Source: a virus
IMG/VR virus record: IMGVR_UViG_3300008448_014963
Span: 1 to 64,000 of that record
DNA: 64,000 nt
Strand: one strand, 5' to 3'
Of this stretch, positions 7,450 through 15,578 are shown piece after piece. Under the pieces are notes generated by a model. That model saw only the letters and a list, made by a program, of their open reading frames with translations. It was not told the DNA's origin and made no database searches. Numbering within the stretch: position 1 is the stretch's first letter; each line of letters begins with the position of its first letter. A program made the position numbers and the translations under genes.

Positions 7450-8162
7450 TCGTTCTTGTAGTTTTTGAGGATAATATCTATAGATTTTTCTTTGCCTATT
7501 TCCGCGCCAATTTCAATATCTGTGATTGGTGACACCTCAGCAACTAGTACACAATCATGCATTGCTGAAAAATCCTTAATATTCTTTTTTAGAAATTTCT
7601 TTATGACCTCCATTTCTGTTGTTGTTTCAATTGGAGGTTCAAGCATTTCTGTCATAAGTAATGCTATGTTTTCTTTTTGATCTATTTTAATAACAGAGAA
7701 AAACCAGGTAAAGACCTTCATGAACTCATCTCCCTGTTTCCTAACTATTAAGAATCCTTGGTCCCAAAGATTGTATCTAGTACAATGCGTTTGTATTTGT
7801 ACTAGAGAATTATACTTGTCATAAATTGACTGGTTTTCTTCAAGGAACGTTTCTATTGTCTTAATTGAGTTTTTAACTATAGAATCTATTTCTTCAATCT
7901 TATCAAGATTATTGTCAAGTATTGTATAAAACAAGTCTCTCTCCTTATCTGGCATTTTTGCCATAGTTTTCTGAGAAAATTCTGTATTCACATCGAAATT
8001 TTCCAAATCCTTTTTAAGGAGCAGAAGTTCTTTGAATCCCTTTTCAAAACCGGGTTTATCAAAATTTTTCTTTATCTTCGAAAGGAATCCCATTAGAACA
8101 TAAAACTTGTGTTCAGTATCTACTGGGCTTTCTAAAAACCAATATGGCTTGAGCGCTTTCAT
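7446..8162 (-). CDS. Helical protein of unknown function (238 aa)
   Basis: 238 residues, chosen start ATG 8162 (a GTG directly before it at 8165 is possible). Predicted mainly helical and charged in residues 20-130 (EKGFKELLLLKKDLENF, DNNLDKIEEIDSIVK), with a more globular C-terminal half (LWDQGFLIVRKQGDEFMKVFTWFF). It has no signal peptide or recognised motif. It is a single-gene unit, convergent with the 6895-7449 gene. A TATATAT box lies about 20 nt upstream. Confidence 0.7.
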   Translation of the reverse strand: MKALKPYWFLESPVDTEHKFYVLMGFLSKIKKNFDKPGFEKGFKELLLLKKDLENFDVNTEFSQKTMAKMPDKERDLFYTILDNNLDKIEEIDSIVKNSIKTIETFLEENQSIYDKYNSLVQIQTHCTRYNLWDQGFLIVRKQGDEFMKVFTWFFSVIKIDQKENIALLMTEMLEPPIETTTEMEVIKKFLKKNIKDFSAMHDCVLVAEVSPITDIEIGAEIGKEKSIDIILKNYKND

Positions 8163-8314
8163 CACAGAAAATATCGATAACTTATATATGGATAAACCCT
8201 AAATTATTTCATGTAGAAATATTTTTAGTTTTCTTTGAAACTATCCTACAGGACAGGTCTAAAATATTTACCTAGTAAATCCCGGGCTATGATCCATATA
8301 CTATCTAGTTTCCT
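8163..8314. other. Divergent intergenic gap before the glycan island
   Basis: A 152-nt gap, the largest in the window. It holds a TATATAT box for the minus-strand gene (8183-8189) and a weaker CATATACTAT at 8295-8304 about 10 nt before ATG 8315. I see no small gene, tRNA or convincing hairpin. Confidence 0.5.
8183..8189 (-). promoter_or_regulatory. TATATAT box, minus-strand unit
   Basis: On the minus strand CATATATAAG lies about 20 nt upstream of ATG 8162, the same spacing as the boxes at 6447 and 43173. Confidence 0.5.
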
Positions 8315-8938
8315 ATGAGCCCCAATTTTTTAATTATTGCATATTTCACCAAATCTACTAGATATGAAGAACTCTCGCAAAAGCTTAAGCAGTCTTTAGA
8401 TGAATTTGGTTTGCCTTATCATATTCAGGGAATAGATGATTTGGGTTCTTGGGAAAAGAACACACATTTTAAAGCTTATTTTATTAAGCAGTGTTTAGAG
8501 AACTTTAGTCAGGATCTTCTTTGTGTTGACGTGGATGCAGTTTTTAAGGCTTATCCGAGTTTGATTGCAACTTTGGAGTGTGACCTAGCTTATCGGACCG
8601 AAAACTTTAGATGGAGGAAAGATGAAGCCCTTTCTGGTACTTTGTTTCTAAAGAACAATGACAAAGTGAGAGGTTTTGTAAATAGGTGGATAGAATTAAA
8701 TGAGTCGACTCCTGCTGAGCGGATGAAACCTGAAACTTGGGAGCAGAAGAATATGCAAACTGCACATCGTGAATTCAATGATCTGGTTTATTACAATCTG
8801 CCTCCGGAATACACGTTTATTTTTGATCACACTAGGAACATGTATCCTGGTCTTCATCCAGTTATTGAACATTTTCAAGAAAGCCGTAATGTTCAAAGAA
8901 ATAATCTGCATTCTCGAGGTATAATTAGAAAGAAATAA
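8315..8938 (+). CDS. DxD glycosyltransferase-like protein
   Basis: 207 residues. A GT-A-type fold is suggested by alternating strands (FLIIAYFT at the start) and by the metal-binding DVD at residues 72-74 in LLCVDVDAVF. DEALSGTLFLKNN follows at the place where nucleotide-diphospho-sugar transferases bind acceptor. The C-terminus is basic. It is the first gene of the glycan island and lies 2 nt before the next gene. Donor and acceptor are unknown. Confidence 0.65.
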   Translation: MSPNFLIIAYFTKSTRYEELSQKLKQSLDEFGLPYHIQGIDDLGSWEKNTHFKAYFIKQCLENFSQDLLCVDVDAVFKAYPSLIATLECDLAYRTENFRWRKDEALSGTLFLKNNDKVRGFVNRWIELNESTPAERMKPETWEQKNMQTAHREFNDLVYYNLPPEYTFIFDHTRNMYPGLHPVIEHFQESRNVQRNNLHSRGIIRKK

Positions 8939-8940
8939 GG

Positions 8941-9678
8941 ATGGAATTAAAGTACGCTGTTGTTAGTTCAGATTCAAATCCGGAGTATTTAGATTTTTGG
9001 CCTTATGTGGCAAAAATGTGGAAGAGGATAGGGATCGAGCCTGTACTTTTGTATATTGGAAATCAAACTCCTTCTGAAGATCTTTCGAGATATGGTAAAG
9101 TATTTTTCTTTGAATCGATTCCAGATTGGCAGATTTACCAACAAGCGCAATGTATAAGGTTCTGGGCAGCTAAGATTTTGGATGGTCCTTTCATAATATC
9201 AGATATTGATATGCTTCCTATATCTGAGGATTACTATAAGCATGGAGCTGCTTCTCTGATTGGTAATGGAATAGTCTCTTATAGCTCTGATATAATTAAT
9301 TATAGGTGGTATAAAACTAATCCCCAGTATCCTATGTGCTATCTAGCAGGAGACCCTGGATCTTTTGTTGATATGTTAGACCTCCAAGACATAGATCATA
9401 AACACTTCTTCAGAAGAATTATGAAAATGAACTTAAGGTTCGGAACAGATCAGAAGTTTTTTTATAATCAATCTAAAGTTAAAATTCATATCCATCTGAA
9501 GCATCTTTCTAGAGGATGGGTGGAAGAAAAATATGCTTCAAGAAGATTAGATAAAGCAGTTTGGCCAAAAAATGACTATAATCCAGAGGAATATATAGAT
9601 TGTCATTTACCCCGCCCCTTGTCACAAAATCTAGGGATCTGTAAATTATTATTTAAAAAGTTAGGAATTGACACATGA
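8941..9678 (+). CDS. DxD glycosyltransferase-like protein
   Basis: 245 residues. A DID metal-binding motif sits at residues 88-90 in FIISDIDMLPIS, after an N-terminal strand-helix unit (KYAVVSSDSNPEY). GTDQKFFYNQ near residue 165 resembles the acceptor-side region of GT-A sugar transferases. The ATG follows an AAGG sequence by 1 nt, and the stop overlaps the next gene by 4 nt. Donor is unknown. Confidence 0.65.
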   Translation: MELKYAVVSSDSNPEYLDFWPYVAKMWKRIGIEPVLLYIGNQTPSEDLSRYGKVFFFESIPDWQIYQQAQCIRFWAAKILDGPFIISDIDMLPISEDYYKHGAASLIGNGIVSYSSDIINYRWYKTNPQYPMCYLAGDPGSFVDMLDLQDIDHKHFFRRIMKMNLRFGTDQKFFYNQSKVKIHIHLKHLSRGWVEEKYASRRLDKAVWPKNDYNPEEYIDCHLPRPLSQNLGICKLLFKKLGIDT

Positions 9679-10472
9679 GATTATCTATTGTTTTACCTAC
9701 AGGAGGCAATGATGGTTTAAGAACCAGGAACTTCAATGAATGTTTAAGATGTATACAAGAACAGTCTTTTAAGGATTATGAGGTCATTGTTGTTGAACAG
9801 GCCTTAGATAATAATTTCTACAAGGTTGGTAATCCTTTTTATAAGCATATACCTATTAAGGATCCTCAGAATAGAGGTTTCAATTTGAGCTGGTGTAGAA
9901 ATGTCGGTGCGAAAGAGGCGACAGGGGATCTCTTAGTTTTAATGGATTCTGACTTTGTTTTTGAAAAAGATTACTTTCAAAAAATATCTGAATTCCAGGG
10001 AAACTTTGCCGCTGGAGCAGAAACGTATTATTGGTGTAATACAGAAGCACCAACATCAGTGTGGTTGAGAAACAGAGATTTCAATTATTTTAGGACGCAG
10101 GGAAATGGACCCAGAGACCCTGTATTCAAATTTAGATCAATGACTCGCGGATGTGGATTCGGTGCTATTCTTGTTTATAACAGAAACTGGTTCTGGGAAA
10201 CTTTTGGCGGATACAATGAGAATTTTTTTAAATATGGCTGGGAAGATAAAGCGGCAACAGAAACTATTAAATTTTTATTAGGAAGAACTGATGAATCTAT
10301 GGACAGAATTCCTTACGAAGCTGCACATCTAAGTCATTTCGGTAAAGATGTCAGAAATATGCCAACTAACGAAAGGCTATTCAATCAATACAGTTCTTTA
10401 AATCAGGCGATTCTGGTTGAAAGGATTAAAGGAGCGGAAGTTGGAAAAAAAAGTACTCCTTCTCTAATATGA
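9675..10472 (+). CDS. Family 2 / GT7-like glycosyltransferase
   Basis: 265 residues. The N-terminal nucleotide-binding strand MRLSIVLPTGG is typical of GT2. The DxD is DSD at residues 91-93 (LVLMDSDFVF). The C-terminal GGYNENFFKYGWEDKA (about 176-191) matches the GG(F/Y)-x-E-x-(F)-x-GWGxED motif of galactosyltransferase-type GT7 enzymes and supplies the catalytic acid pair. A phosphopeptide-like or polysaccharide acceptor cannot be told apart. It overlaps both neighbours by 4 nt. Confidence 0.8.
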   Translation: MRLSIVLPTGGNDGLRTRNFNECLRCIQEQSFKDYEVIVVEQALDNNFYKVGNPFYKHIPIKDPQNRGFNLSWCRNVGAKEATGDLLVLMDSDFVFEKDYFQKISEFQGNFAAGAETYYWCNTEAPTSVWLRNRDFNYFRTQGNGPRDPVFKFRSMTRGCGFGAILVYNRNWFWETFGGYNENFFKYGWEDKAATETIKFLLGRTDESMDRIPYEAAHLSHFGKDVRNMPTNERLFNQYSSLNQAILVERIKGAEVGKKSTPSLI

Positions 10473-11599
10473 ATAACGGACAAAGAATCACCAGGGAGGG
10501 TAAAAGGAGAATCGTCAACAGGTCCAAACCTATACCAAGTAAGAATCTGAATAACGTTGCAGATAAAAATGAAATTGACTTTACGAATGAAAAAATAAAC
10601 GTAGTGATAAATTCTACAGTAACCCAATATTTTAATCAACTTTTGTATTTAAGTACTACTAAAGGGGAAGATGATAATCTCCCTTTTTTAAAACCCTTAC
10701 CTAAAACAAATATATTTAACATAAGCGATTTAGCAGTCGAAAAAAATCTTGAAGTATTAAACGCTTATAAAAATGTAAGTATTCCAAGATTGGTAGAGAA
10801 TTATGATTTAGTAACTATAATACCTTTTAGAGGGCGGTGGCTACATCTCGAAAAAACACTTAATTCTTTGATAGATTCTGCTGATAAATTAGATATTAAA
10901 ATAGGATTTGTAATTATTGAAAATTCTAAAGCTCCAATTTTCAATAAAGATTTGTTTTCCAATCTTGCAAATTTTCATTATGTTTGGCTTAATTCTAATG
11001 GTAATATATTTAATAAATGTATCTGTCATAATTTGGGTGTTGCCATTTCTCAGTCTCAGTATGTCCATTTTCACGATTGCGATCTATTAGTTCCCGATAA
11101 TTTCTATAGTTCATTATTAAATGAGCTATCAAAAAACCAAGCTGTCCAGGCATTTTCTGGTAGAAAGGTAAATTATTTGGACGAAGATTCAACTAAAGAA
11201 TATTTTACAACAGGAGATTTATCACCAATCACAAAAAACACATCAAATTTCAGAGAAGGTGTCTATGGAGCTCCTGGAGGATCAATTGCTCTTACTAGAG
11301 ATCTTTTCGATAGAGTAGGCGGATTTGATCCTCATTTTTTCTGGGGATATTCTATTGAGGATAAATTTTTCTGGGATAAGGTTGAAAAGCTTAATCATTT
11401 CACATCACTTGAAAATCCCAAAATTGATCTTTACCATCTTTGGCATCCACCTGGGTGGGGAAAAAATCCATATGAAAGATTTGAGCAACGCATATACCAG
11501 TTATTTGCATCATGTAGACCAGGAAGTGAACATTATCTCAAAATAGCTAAGGAGCTTTACAATATAACAATAGAAAAATTAGTTACGGATGAGAAATAA
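10469..11599 (+). CDS. Family 2 / GT7-like glycosyltransferase with N-terminal extension
   Basis: 376 residues. The first 110 residues are an Asn/Lys-rich extension without a recognised fold. The catalytic domain starts at DLVTIIPFRGRW, with DCD as the DxD at residues 203-205 (FHDCDLLVP). GGSIALTRDLF and VGGFDPHFFWGYSIEDKFF follow, the GT7-type GGFD...EDxxF motif. The last 11 nt overlap the epimerase gene. It is probably a second enzyme of the type encoded just upstream, with a different linkage. Confidence 0.78.
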   Translation: MNNGQRITREGKRRIVNRSKPIPSKNLNNVADKNEIDFTNEKINVVINSTVTQYFNQLLYLSTTKGEDDNLPFLKPLPKTNIFNISDLAVEKNLEVLNAYKNVSIPRLVENYDLVTIIPFRGRWLHLEKTLNSLIDSADKLDIKIGFVIIENSKAPIFNKDLFSNLANFHYVWLNSNGNIFNKCICHNLGVAISQSQYVHFHDCDLLVPDNFYSSLLNELSKNQAVQAFSGRKVNYLDEDSTKEYFTTGDLSPITKNTSNFREGVYGAPGGSIALTRDLFDRVGGFDPHFFWGYSIEDKFFWDKVEKLNHFTSLENPKIDLYHLWHPPGWGKNPYERFEQRIYQLFASCRPGSEHYLKIAKELYNITIEKLVTDEK

Positions 11600-12506
11600 A
11601 ATATTGGTTACTGGCGGAACCTCACATTTAGGAAAAAGCCTTTATCGACTTTTGCCAGATGCTACATTCATAGAGGGAAAAAAGGAACTAAATCTTTTAG
11701 ATTTTGAGTCTACATTAAAATATTTTAAATCTAAAAACCCATATAGAGTTGTGCATCTAGCTTCGAAAGTTGGTGGTATCAAGAGCAACATTGAACACCC
11801 TTTCGAATATTTTTATGAAAATATCCTAATCAATACGAACGTTTTTAGGGCATGTATAGAATTACAGATTCCGAGATTAACTTCTATATTATCTACATGT
11901 GTATACCCAGCTATCAGTCCATATTATCCTATTTTAGAAGAAGATATTCTTTCCGGAGATCCTGAGAAAACCAATCGAGGATACGCACTATCGAAAAGAT
12001 TTCTAGCAGAAATGACACAACTTTATAATTTAAAACATTCTTCTCAGTATAATTATATTATTCCTTGTAATCTTTTCGGGAACGAAGAAACATATGATCC
12101 AGACAAAACGCATTTCTTGACCTCATTAATTTATAAATCAGCAAAATCTATTTTATCTGGTGAAAAAAATCTCGAGATGTTTGGATCAGGAAAAGTACTC
12201 AGACAATTTGTAACGTATGATGATTTGGCTAGGATAATCCATTTTTGCATTGAAAATGATATAACAGAATCCTTTAATTTTACACCTGACTATAATCTGA
12301 CACTTAAGCAATATTCGGATATAGTTGAAGAGATTTCTTGTAATAAGATAAAAATTTCGTTCAATTGTCAAGGGCCGGACGGGATTTTTAGAAAGGATGG
12401 ATCCAACTCGAGATTAAAACAAATTGCTCCTAATTTTGAATTTACTGATTTAAAATCAAGTATAAAAACAGTATTAGAATTCTATCTAAACAATGATCAC
12501 ATTTAG
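11589..12506 (+). CDS. fcl: GDP-L-fucose synthase / ColC-type epimerase-reductase
   Basis: 305 residues, an extended short-chain dehydrogenase. NADP-binding is GGTSHLG at residues 8-14, and the HLASKVGGIKSN block is diagnostic of GDP-fucose synthase. Catalytic residues by motif: Ser-x-Cys in STCVYP, Tyr-x-x-x-Lys in GYALSKR, and the epimerase His in DKTHFLT. FGSGKVLRQFV replaces the usual LREF. The family converts GDP-4-keto-6-deoxymannose to GDP-L-fucose; ColC is a close relative acting on the 3-deoxy compound. A ColD-type gene lies 7.5 kb downstream, so either product, or both, is possible. It overlaps its neighbours by 11 and 14 nt. Confidence 0.85.
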   Translation: MRNKILVTGGTSHLGKSLYRLLPDATFIEGKKELNLLDFESTLKYFKSKNPYRVVHLASKVGGIKSNIEHPFEYFYENILINTNVFRACIELQIPRLTSILSTCVYPAISPYYPILEEDILSGDPEKTNRGYALSKRFLAEMTQLYNLKHSSQYNYIIPCNLFGNEETYDPDKTHFLTSLIYKSAKSILSGEKNLEMFGSGKVLRQFVTYDDLARIIHFCIENDITESFNFTPDYNLTLKQYSDIVEEISCNKIKISFNCQGPDGIFRKDGSNSRLKQIAPNFEFTDLKSSIKTVLEFYLNNDHI

Positions 12507-13233
12507 CAACTTGGGAAAACATGGTAAGATGGGGAATCAATTTTTCCAAATTTCGACTGTTTTTTCCCACTGCATGAAATATAACTACGATTATATTTTT
12601 CCTGAGTGGAAATATAACAGGCATTTAGATAAACCGATAAAGACAGGCAAAGTATCACAAGTGCTAACTCAATTTAGGGAAAAGGATCCTTTTAGTTATT
12701 CCCAAATCCCACAGATTGACAATATTGATTTGATAGGATATTTCCAGAACGAGAACTATTTTTCTTGTCATAAAAAGGAAATAGTAGATTTATTTGATCC
12801 TAATGATGTCATAAAATCTAAGGTTTATTTGACAGACTTTGATGGACTTACTGCAATACATGTTAGAAGAGGAGATTATTTAAATTTTCCTTTACATCAC
12901 CCAGTTCCAAGTTTAAGTTACTACAATACTGCAATATCGAATCTAAAGAATATTTCTAAGAACTTTATGGTATTTTCTGACGATATCCCTTGGTGTAAAG
13001 AGCAATTTCCCTCTAATTTTTTATACTCGGAAGAAACTGATGAATTTATCGATTTATTTAAGATGTCTTTGTGTTCAAATTTTATTATAGCTAATTCTAG
13101 TTTTTCTTGGTGGGGTTCATACCTATCAAAGAATCCTTCGAAAAAAATATATGCTCCGGATAATTGGGTAGGTAGAGGCTATTCAGGTACAGGTTGGAGA
13201 CAGGTTTATCGAAAAGAAATGATTATATTATAA
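12493..13233 (+). CDS. Alpha-1,2-fucosyltransferase, GT11 family
   Basis: 246 residues. It shows all the GT11 blocks: GKMGNQFFQI near residue 11, GYFQNENYF near 82, HVRRGDY at 123-129 (binds the GDP donor), FMVFSDDIPW near 155 and the NSSFSWWGSYL block near 200. Family members transfer L-fucose from GDP-fucose to the 2-position of galactose; related enzymes accept GDP-colitose. It lies directly after the gene for the probable GDP-fucose synthase (14-nt overlap), so donor supply and transfer are encoded together. Confidence 0.88.
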   Translation: MITFSNLGKHGKMGNQFFQISTVFSHCMKYNYDYIFPEWKYNRHLDKPIKTGKVSQVLTQFREKDPFSYSQIPQIDNIDLIGYFQNENYFSCHKKEIVDLFDPNDVIKSKVYLTDFDGLTAIHVRRGDYLNFPLHHPVPSLSYYNTAISNLKNISKNFMVFSDDIPWCKEQFPSNFLYSEETDEFIDLFKMSLCSNFIIANSSFSWWGSYLSKNPSKKIYAPDNWVGRGYSGTGWRQVYRKEMIIL

Positions 13234-13234
13234 A

Positions 13235-13852
13235 ATGAAAATTCCTGGTATAGATAACATTTATTGTGTCAACTTAGAAAGAAGGTCCGATAGGAGGACA
13301 GAAGCATTTCAGGAGTTCAAAAAATTTAATTTAGATTTTGAATTTTTTACCGGGGTTGATGGTCACGAATTGAACGTTAAGTCTACTATAAAACCAGGAC
13401 ACGTTGGTTGTGTCATGTCTCATTTGAACTTATATAGATATTTAAAAAATGTAGAAGGCTCAATTTTTATGATTACTGAAGATGATGTCGTTTTTTCCCC
13501 TGATTTCATAGAGATATTTCTAAACGAGATCCAATCAGTACCTCAAGATTGGAACCTTTTATATTTTGGAGGAAATCACAACGGCATAGCCCCGCAAATG
13601 GTTTCACAAAAAATACACAGATTACAAAAAACATATACCACCCATTGTTATCTGGTAAAAAAATCAGCTTTAGATTGTTTGATAGAGGAATTTGATACTC
13701 CTAATATTTTTAATAGTGAAGTCGATGTTCATTTATCAAAAATACAAACTAAATTACCTTGTTATGGATTTATCCCCCCTATAGCATGGCAGAGAGATGG
13801 TTTCTCTGATATTGAGATGAAAACTGTTGAATATAATTTTTTAAAAAAATAA
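13235..13852 (+). CDS. GT25-family (LPS-type) glycosyltransferase
   Basis: 205 residues. It begins with IYCVNLERRSDRR, then FFTGVDG, the conserved VGCVMSHLNLYRYL block, and EDD at residues 82-84 (MITEDDVVF). These are the motifs of family 25 beta-galactosyl/glucosyltransferases that act on lipooligosaccharide or collagen-like acceptors. It starts 1 nt after the fucosyltransferase stop and its stop overlaps the next start. Confidence 0.85.
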   Translation: MKIPGIDNIYCVNLERRSDRRTEAFQEFKKFNLDFEFFTGVDGHELNVKSTIKPGHVGCVMSHLNLYRYLKNVEGSIFMITEDDVVFSPDFIEIFLNEIQSVPQDWNLLYFGGNHNGIAPQMVSQKIHRLQKTYTTHCYLVKKSALDCLIEEFDTPNIFNSEVDVHLSKIQTKLPCYGFIPPIAWQRDGFSDIEMKTVEYNFLKK

Positions 13853-14790
13853 TGCAAAATACATTTGTTTTTACTGAGGCTTTCAATTGTGGAAAAATTT
13901 TATCTGTATGCTTAGAATCTTTTCATAAACATCACGATACCAAGATTCATATTATCGGGACATCAAGGGATTTTCTTGAAGCCGGTGAAATAATTAATCA
14001 TCCCAATAACATTTTAATTAATTGGGACACCAATATATCTGCTAAAGAAAAATGGTCTTCAGGACACCAGGGTACTGCCTTAGCATTCGCTTCTGTACTT
14101 AAAGGAGATTTACATACAAATCAATATGTTATACATATAGATTCTGACTGTTTTTTTAAAGATGAATCAATAAGCGATATCATTGGAATGCTCCAAAATG
14201 GGTATGATATAATCGGATCTCCGAGACCTTACAAAAACAATTTAAGTGGAGTAAAAGGCCTCGATAATACGCCTGATTGTGTTTCAACCTATTTAATGGG
14301 GGTCAATACACTTAAAATACCGTCTTATGATTTTGAAACTTTTACAAGAATGTGCGGAGGATGGGCTTCTCCAACTGGCCACAGAGTACTTGATTTCTTT
14401 GATCCTGTCACACACTCTATAATATCAAATGGTGGAAAAATAGGGTTTCTGGACACTACTAACTATGGGGGTATAGATTTGAAAGGATCTAAGTTTAACG
14501 GATTTGAGTCGAATTTAAATTTTGATTGTGGCAAAAAAATCGCACATTTTGGGGGGGTGGGTTCAGGAAAAGCAGTAGCTGATAATTTATCAGCTCCACC
14601 AAAGGGATATGCCGATTGGGCATATTATAGATGGAATTTTTTCTCTCATCTTTTCTTTAACACTGAAAGATTAAATACCCCTCAGTCGACTTATTCGGAG
14701 CAGAATGATCACAATGGCAAGAGATGGTGTAACGGAGCAGCTAGCTTAGATATAATCAATAACGCAAAAAAAGATCTTAATCTAATATGA
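13852..14790 (+). CDS. DxD glycosyltransferase-like protein
   Basis: 312 residues. The GT-A domain has DSD at residues 97-99 in VIHIDSDCFF, preceded by a GHQGTALAFAS helix. The C-terminal half carries FDPVTHSII, GGKIGFLDTT and KIAHFGGVGSG, where His and Gly residues could bind metal and donor. I cannot assign a CAZy family with confidence. It overlaps the next gene by 4 nt. Confidence 0.7.
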   Translation: MQNTFVFTEAFNCGKILSVCLESFHKHHDTKIHIIGTSRDFLEAGEIINHPNNILINWDTNISAKEKWSSGHQGTALAFASVLKGDLHTNQYVIHIDSDCFFKDESISDIIGMLQNGYDIIGSPRPYKNNLSGVKGLDNTPDCVSTYLMGVNTLKIPSYDFETFTRMCGGWASPTGHRVLDFFDPVTHSIISNGGKIGFLDTTNYGGIDLKGSKFNGFESNLNFDCGKKIAHFGGVGSGKAVADNLSAPPKGYADWAYYRWNFFSHLFFNTERLNTPQSTYSEQNDHNGKRWCNGAASLDIINNAKKDLNLI

Positions 14791-15578
14791 TAAAACCAAT
14801 AGTTCAAAGAGAAGTACTCAAAGGATGGGGGGTAGACCCGGATAAATATTTCGGTTTATATGAATCCAATGTGGGGATACAAATAGATCCCATTTCGGAC
14901 CCTATCTGGATTAATGATCCATCTATATTCAAAGTTGCAGTGCAAGCAGAACCCCCATCAGTAAACAATTATTCAGTAGAGAAGTATCTTTTGAATAATG
15001 GAAGGAAGTATAATTTAATTCTTAGTTATTACGAATCTATTTTAACAAATTTAGATAATTCTGTACTAAATTATTTTGGGGGCACGTGGATTAAAGAGAT
15101 CAAAACGGACTTTGACAAATTCAAAACTGTTTCTTTCATAACATCTGACAAAAACTTTGCTGTCGGGCATAAAGTAAGGATGAAAATAATAGAACTACTA
15201 AAAGGAAAATTTGATTTATACGGGAGGGGATTTAATGAAATCTCCAATAAAATGATAGGGCTAGAAAACTATATGTTTTCAATCGTAATAGAAAATGAGT
15301 TTATGAAAAACTGGTTCACTGAAAAAATCGTTGATTGTTTTATGACTAAAACCGTTCCTATTTATAAGGGATGTCCAAATCTTGGGGATTTTTACGAAGA
15401 GAAAGGTATAATAAAATTTGAAACGATAGAAGAACTAGATCAAATTTTAACTTCTTTAAATCATGATAAATACCAATCTATGCTAGAGAGCATTGAAAAG
15501 AATTATCAATCCGCTTTAATAGATCAGCCTTTCGAAAAAAGAGTCGAAAACACAATTAAAAAATATGCAACTAAATAA
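14787..15578 (+). CDS. GT10-like alpha-1,3/4-fucosyltransferase
   Basis: 263 residues. The C-terminal half has the GT10 signature: FDLYGRGF near residue 142, then FSIVIENEFMKNWFTEKIVD and TVPIYKG across residues 164-195. This matches the family pattern F-x-(I/L)-x-x-E-N, YxTEK, VPIxxG. The N-terminal acceptor domain is divergent. GT10 enzymes use GDP-L-fucose. It is the second fucosyltransferase family in the island and overlaps the carbamoyltransferase gene by 14 nt. Confidence 0.8.
   Translation: MIKPIVQREVLKGWGVDPDKYFGLYESNVGIQIDPISDPIWINDPSIFKVAVQAEPPSVNNYSVEKYLLNNGRKYNLILSYYESILTNLDNSVLNYFGGTWIKEIKTDFDKFKTVSFITSDKNFAVGHKVRMKIIELLKGKFDLYGRGFNEISNKMIGLENYMFSIVIENEFMKNWFTEKIVDCFMTKTVPIYKGCPNLGDFYEEKGIIKFETIEELDQILTSLNHDKYQSMLESIEKNYQSALIDQPFEKRVENTIKKYATK

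Noticed and set aside
8220-8300. tRNA-like or riboswitch-like fold in the divergent gap
   Set aside because: AGGT...ACCT pairing is short and no cloverleaf or conserved aptamer core could be built.
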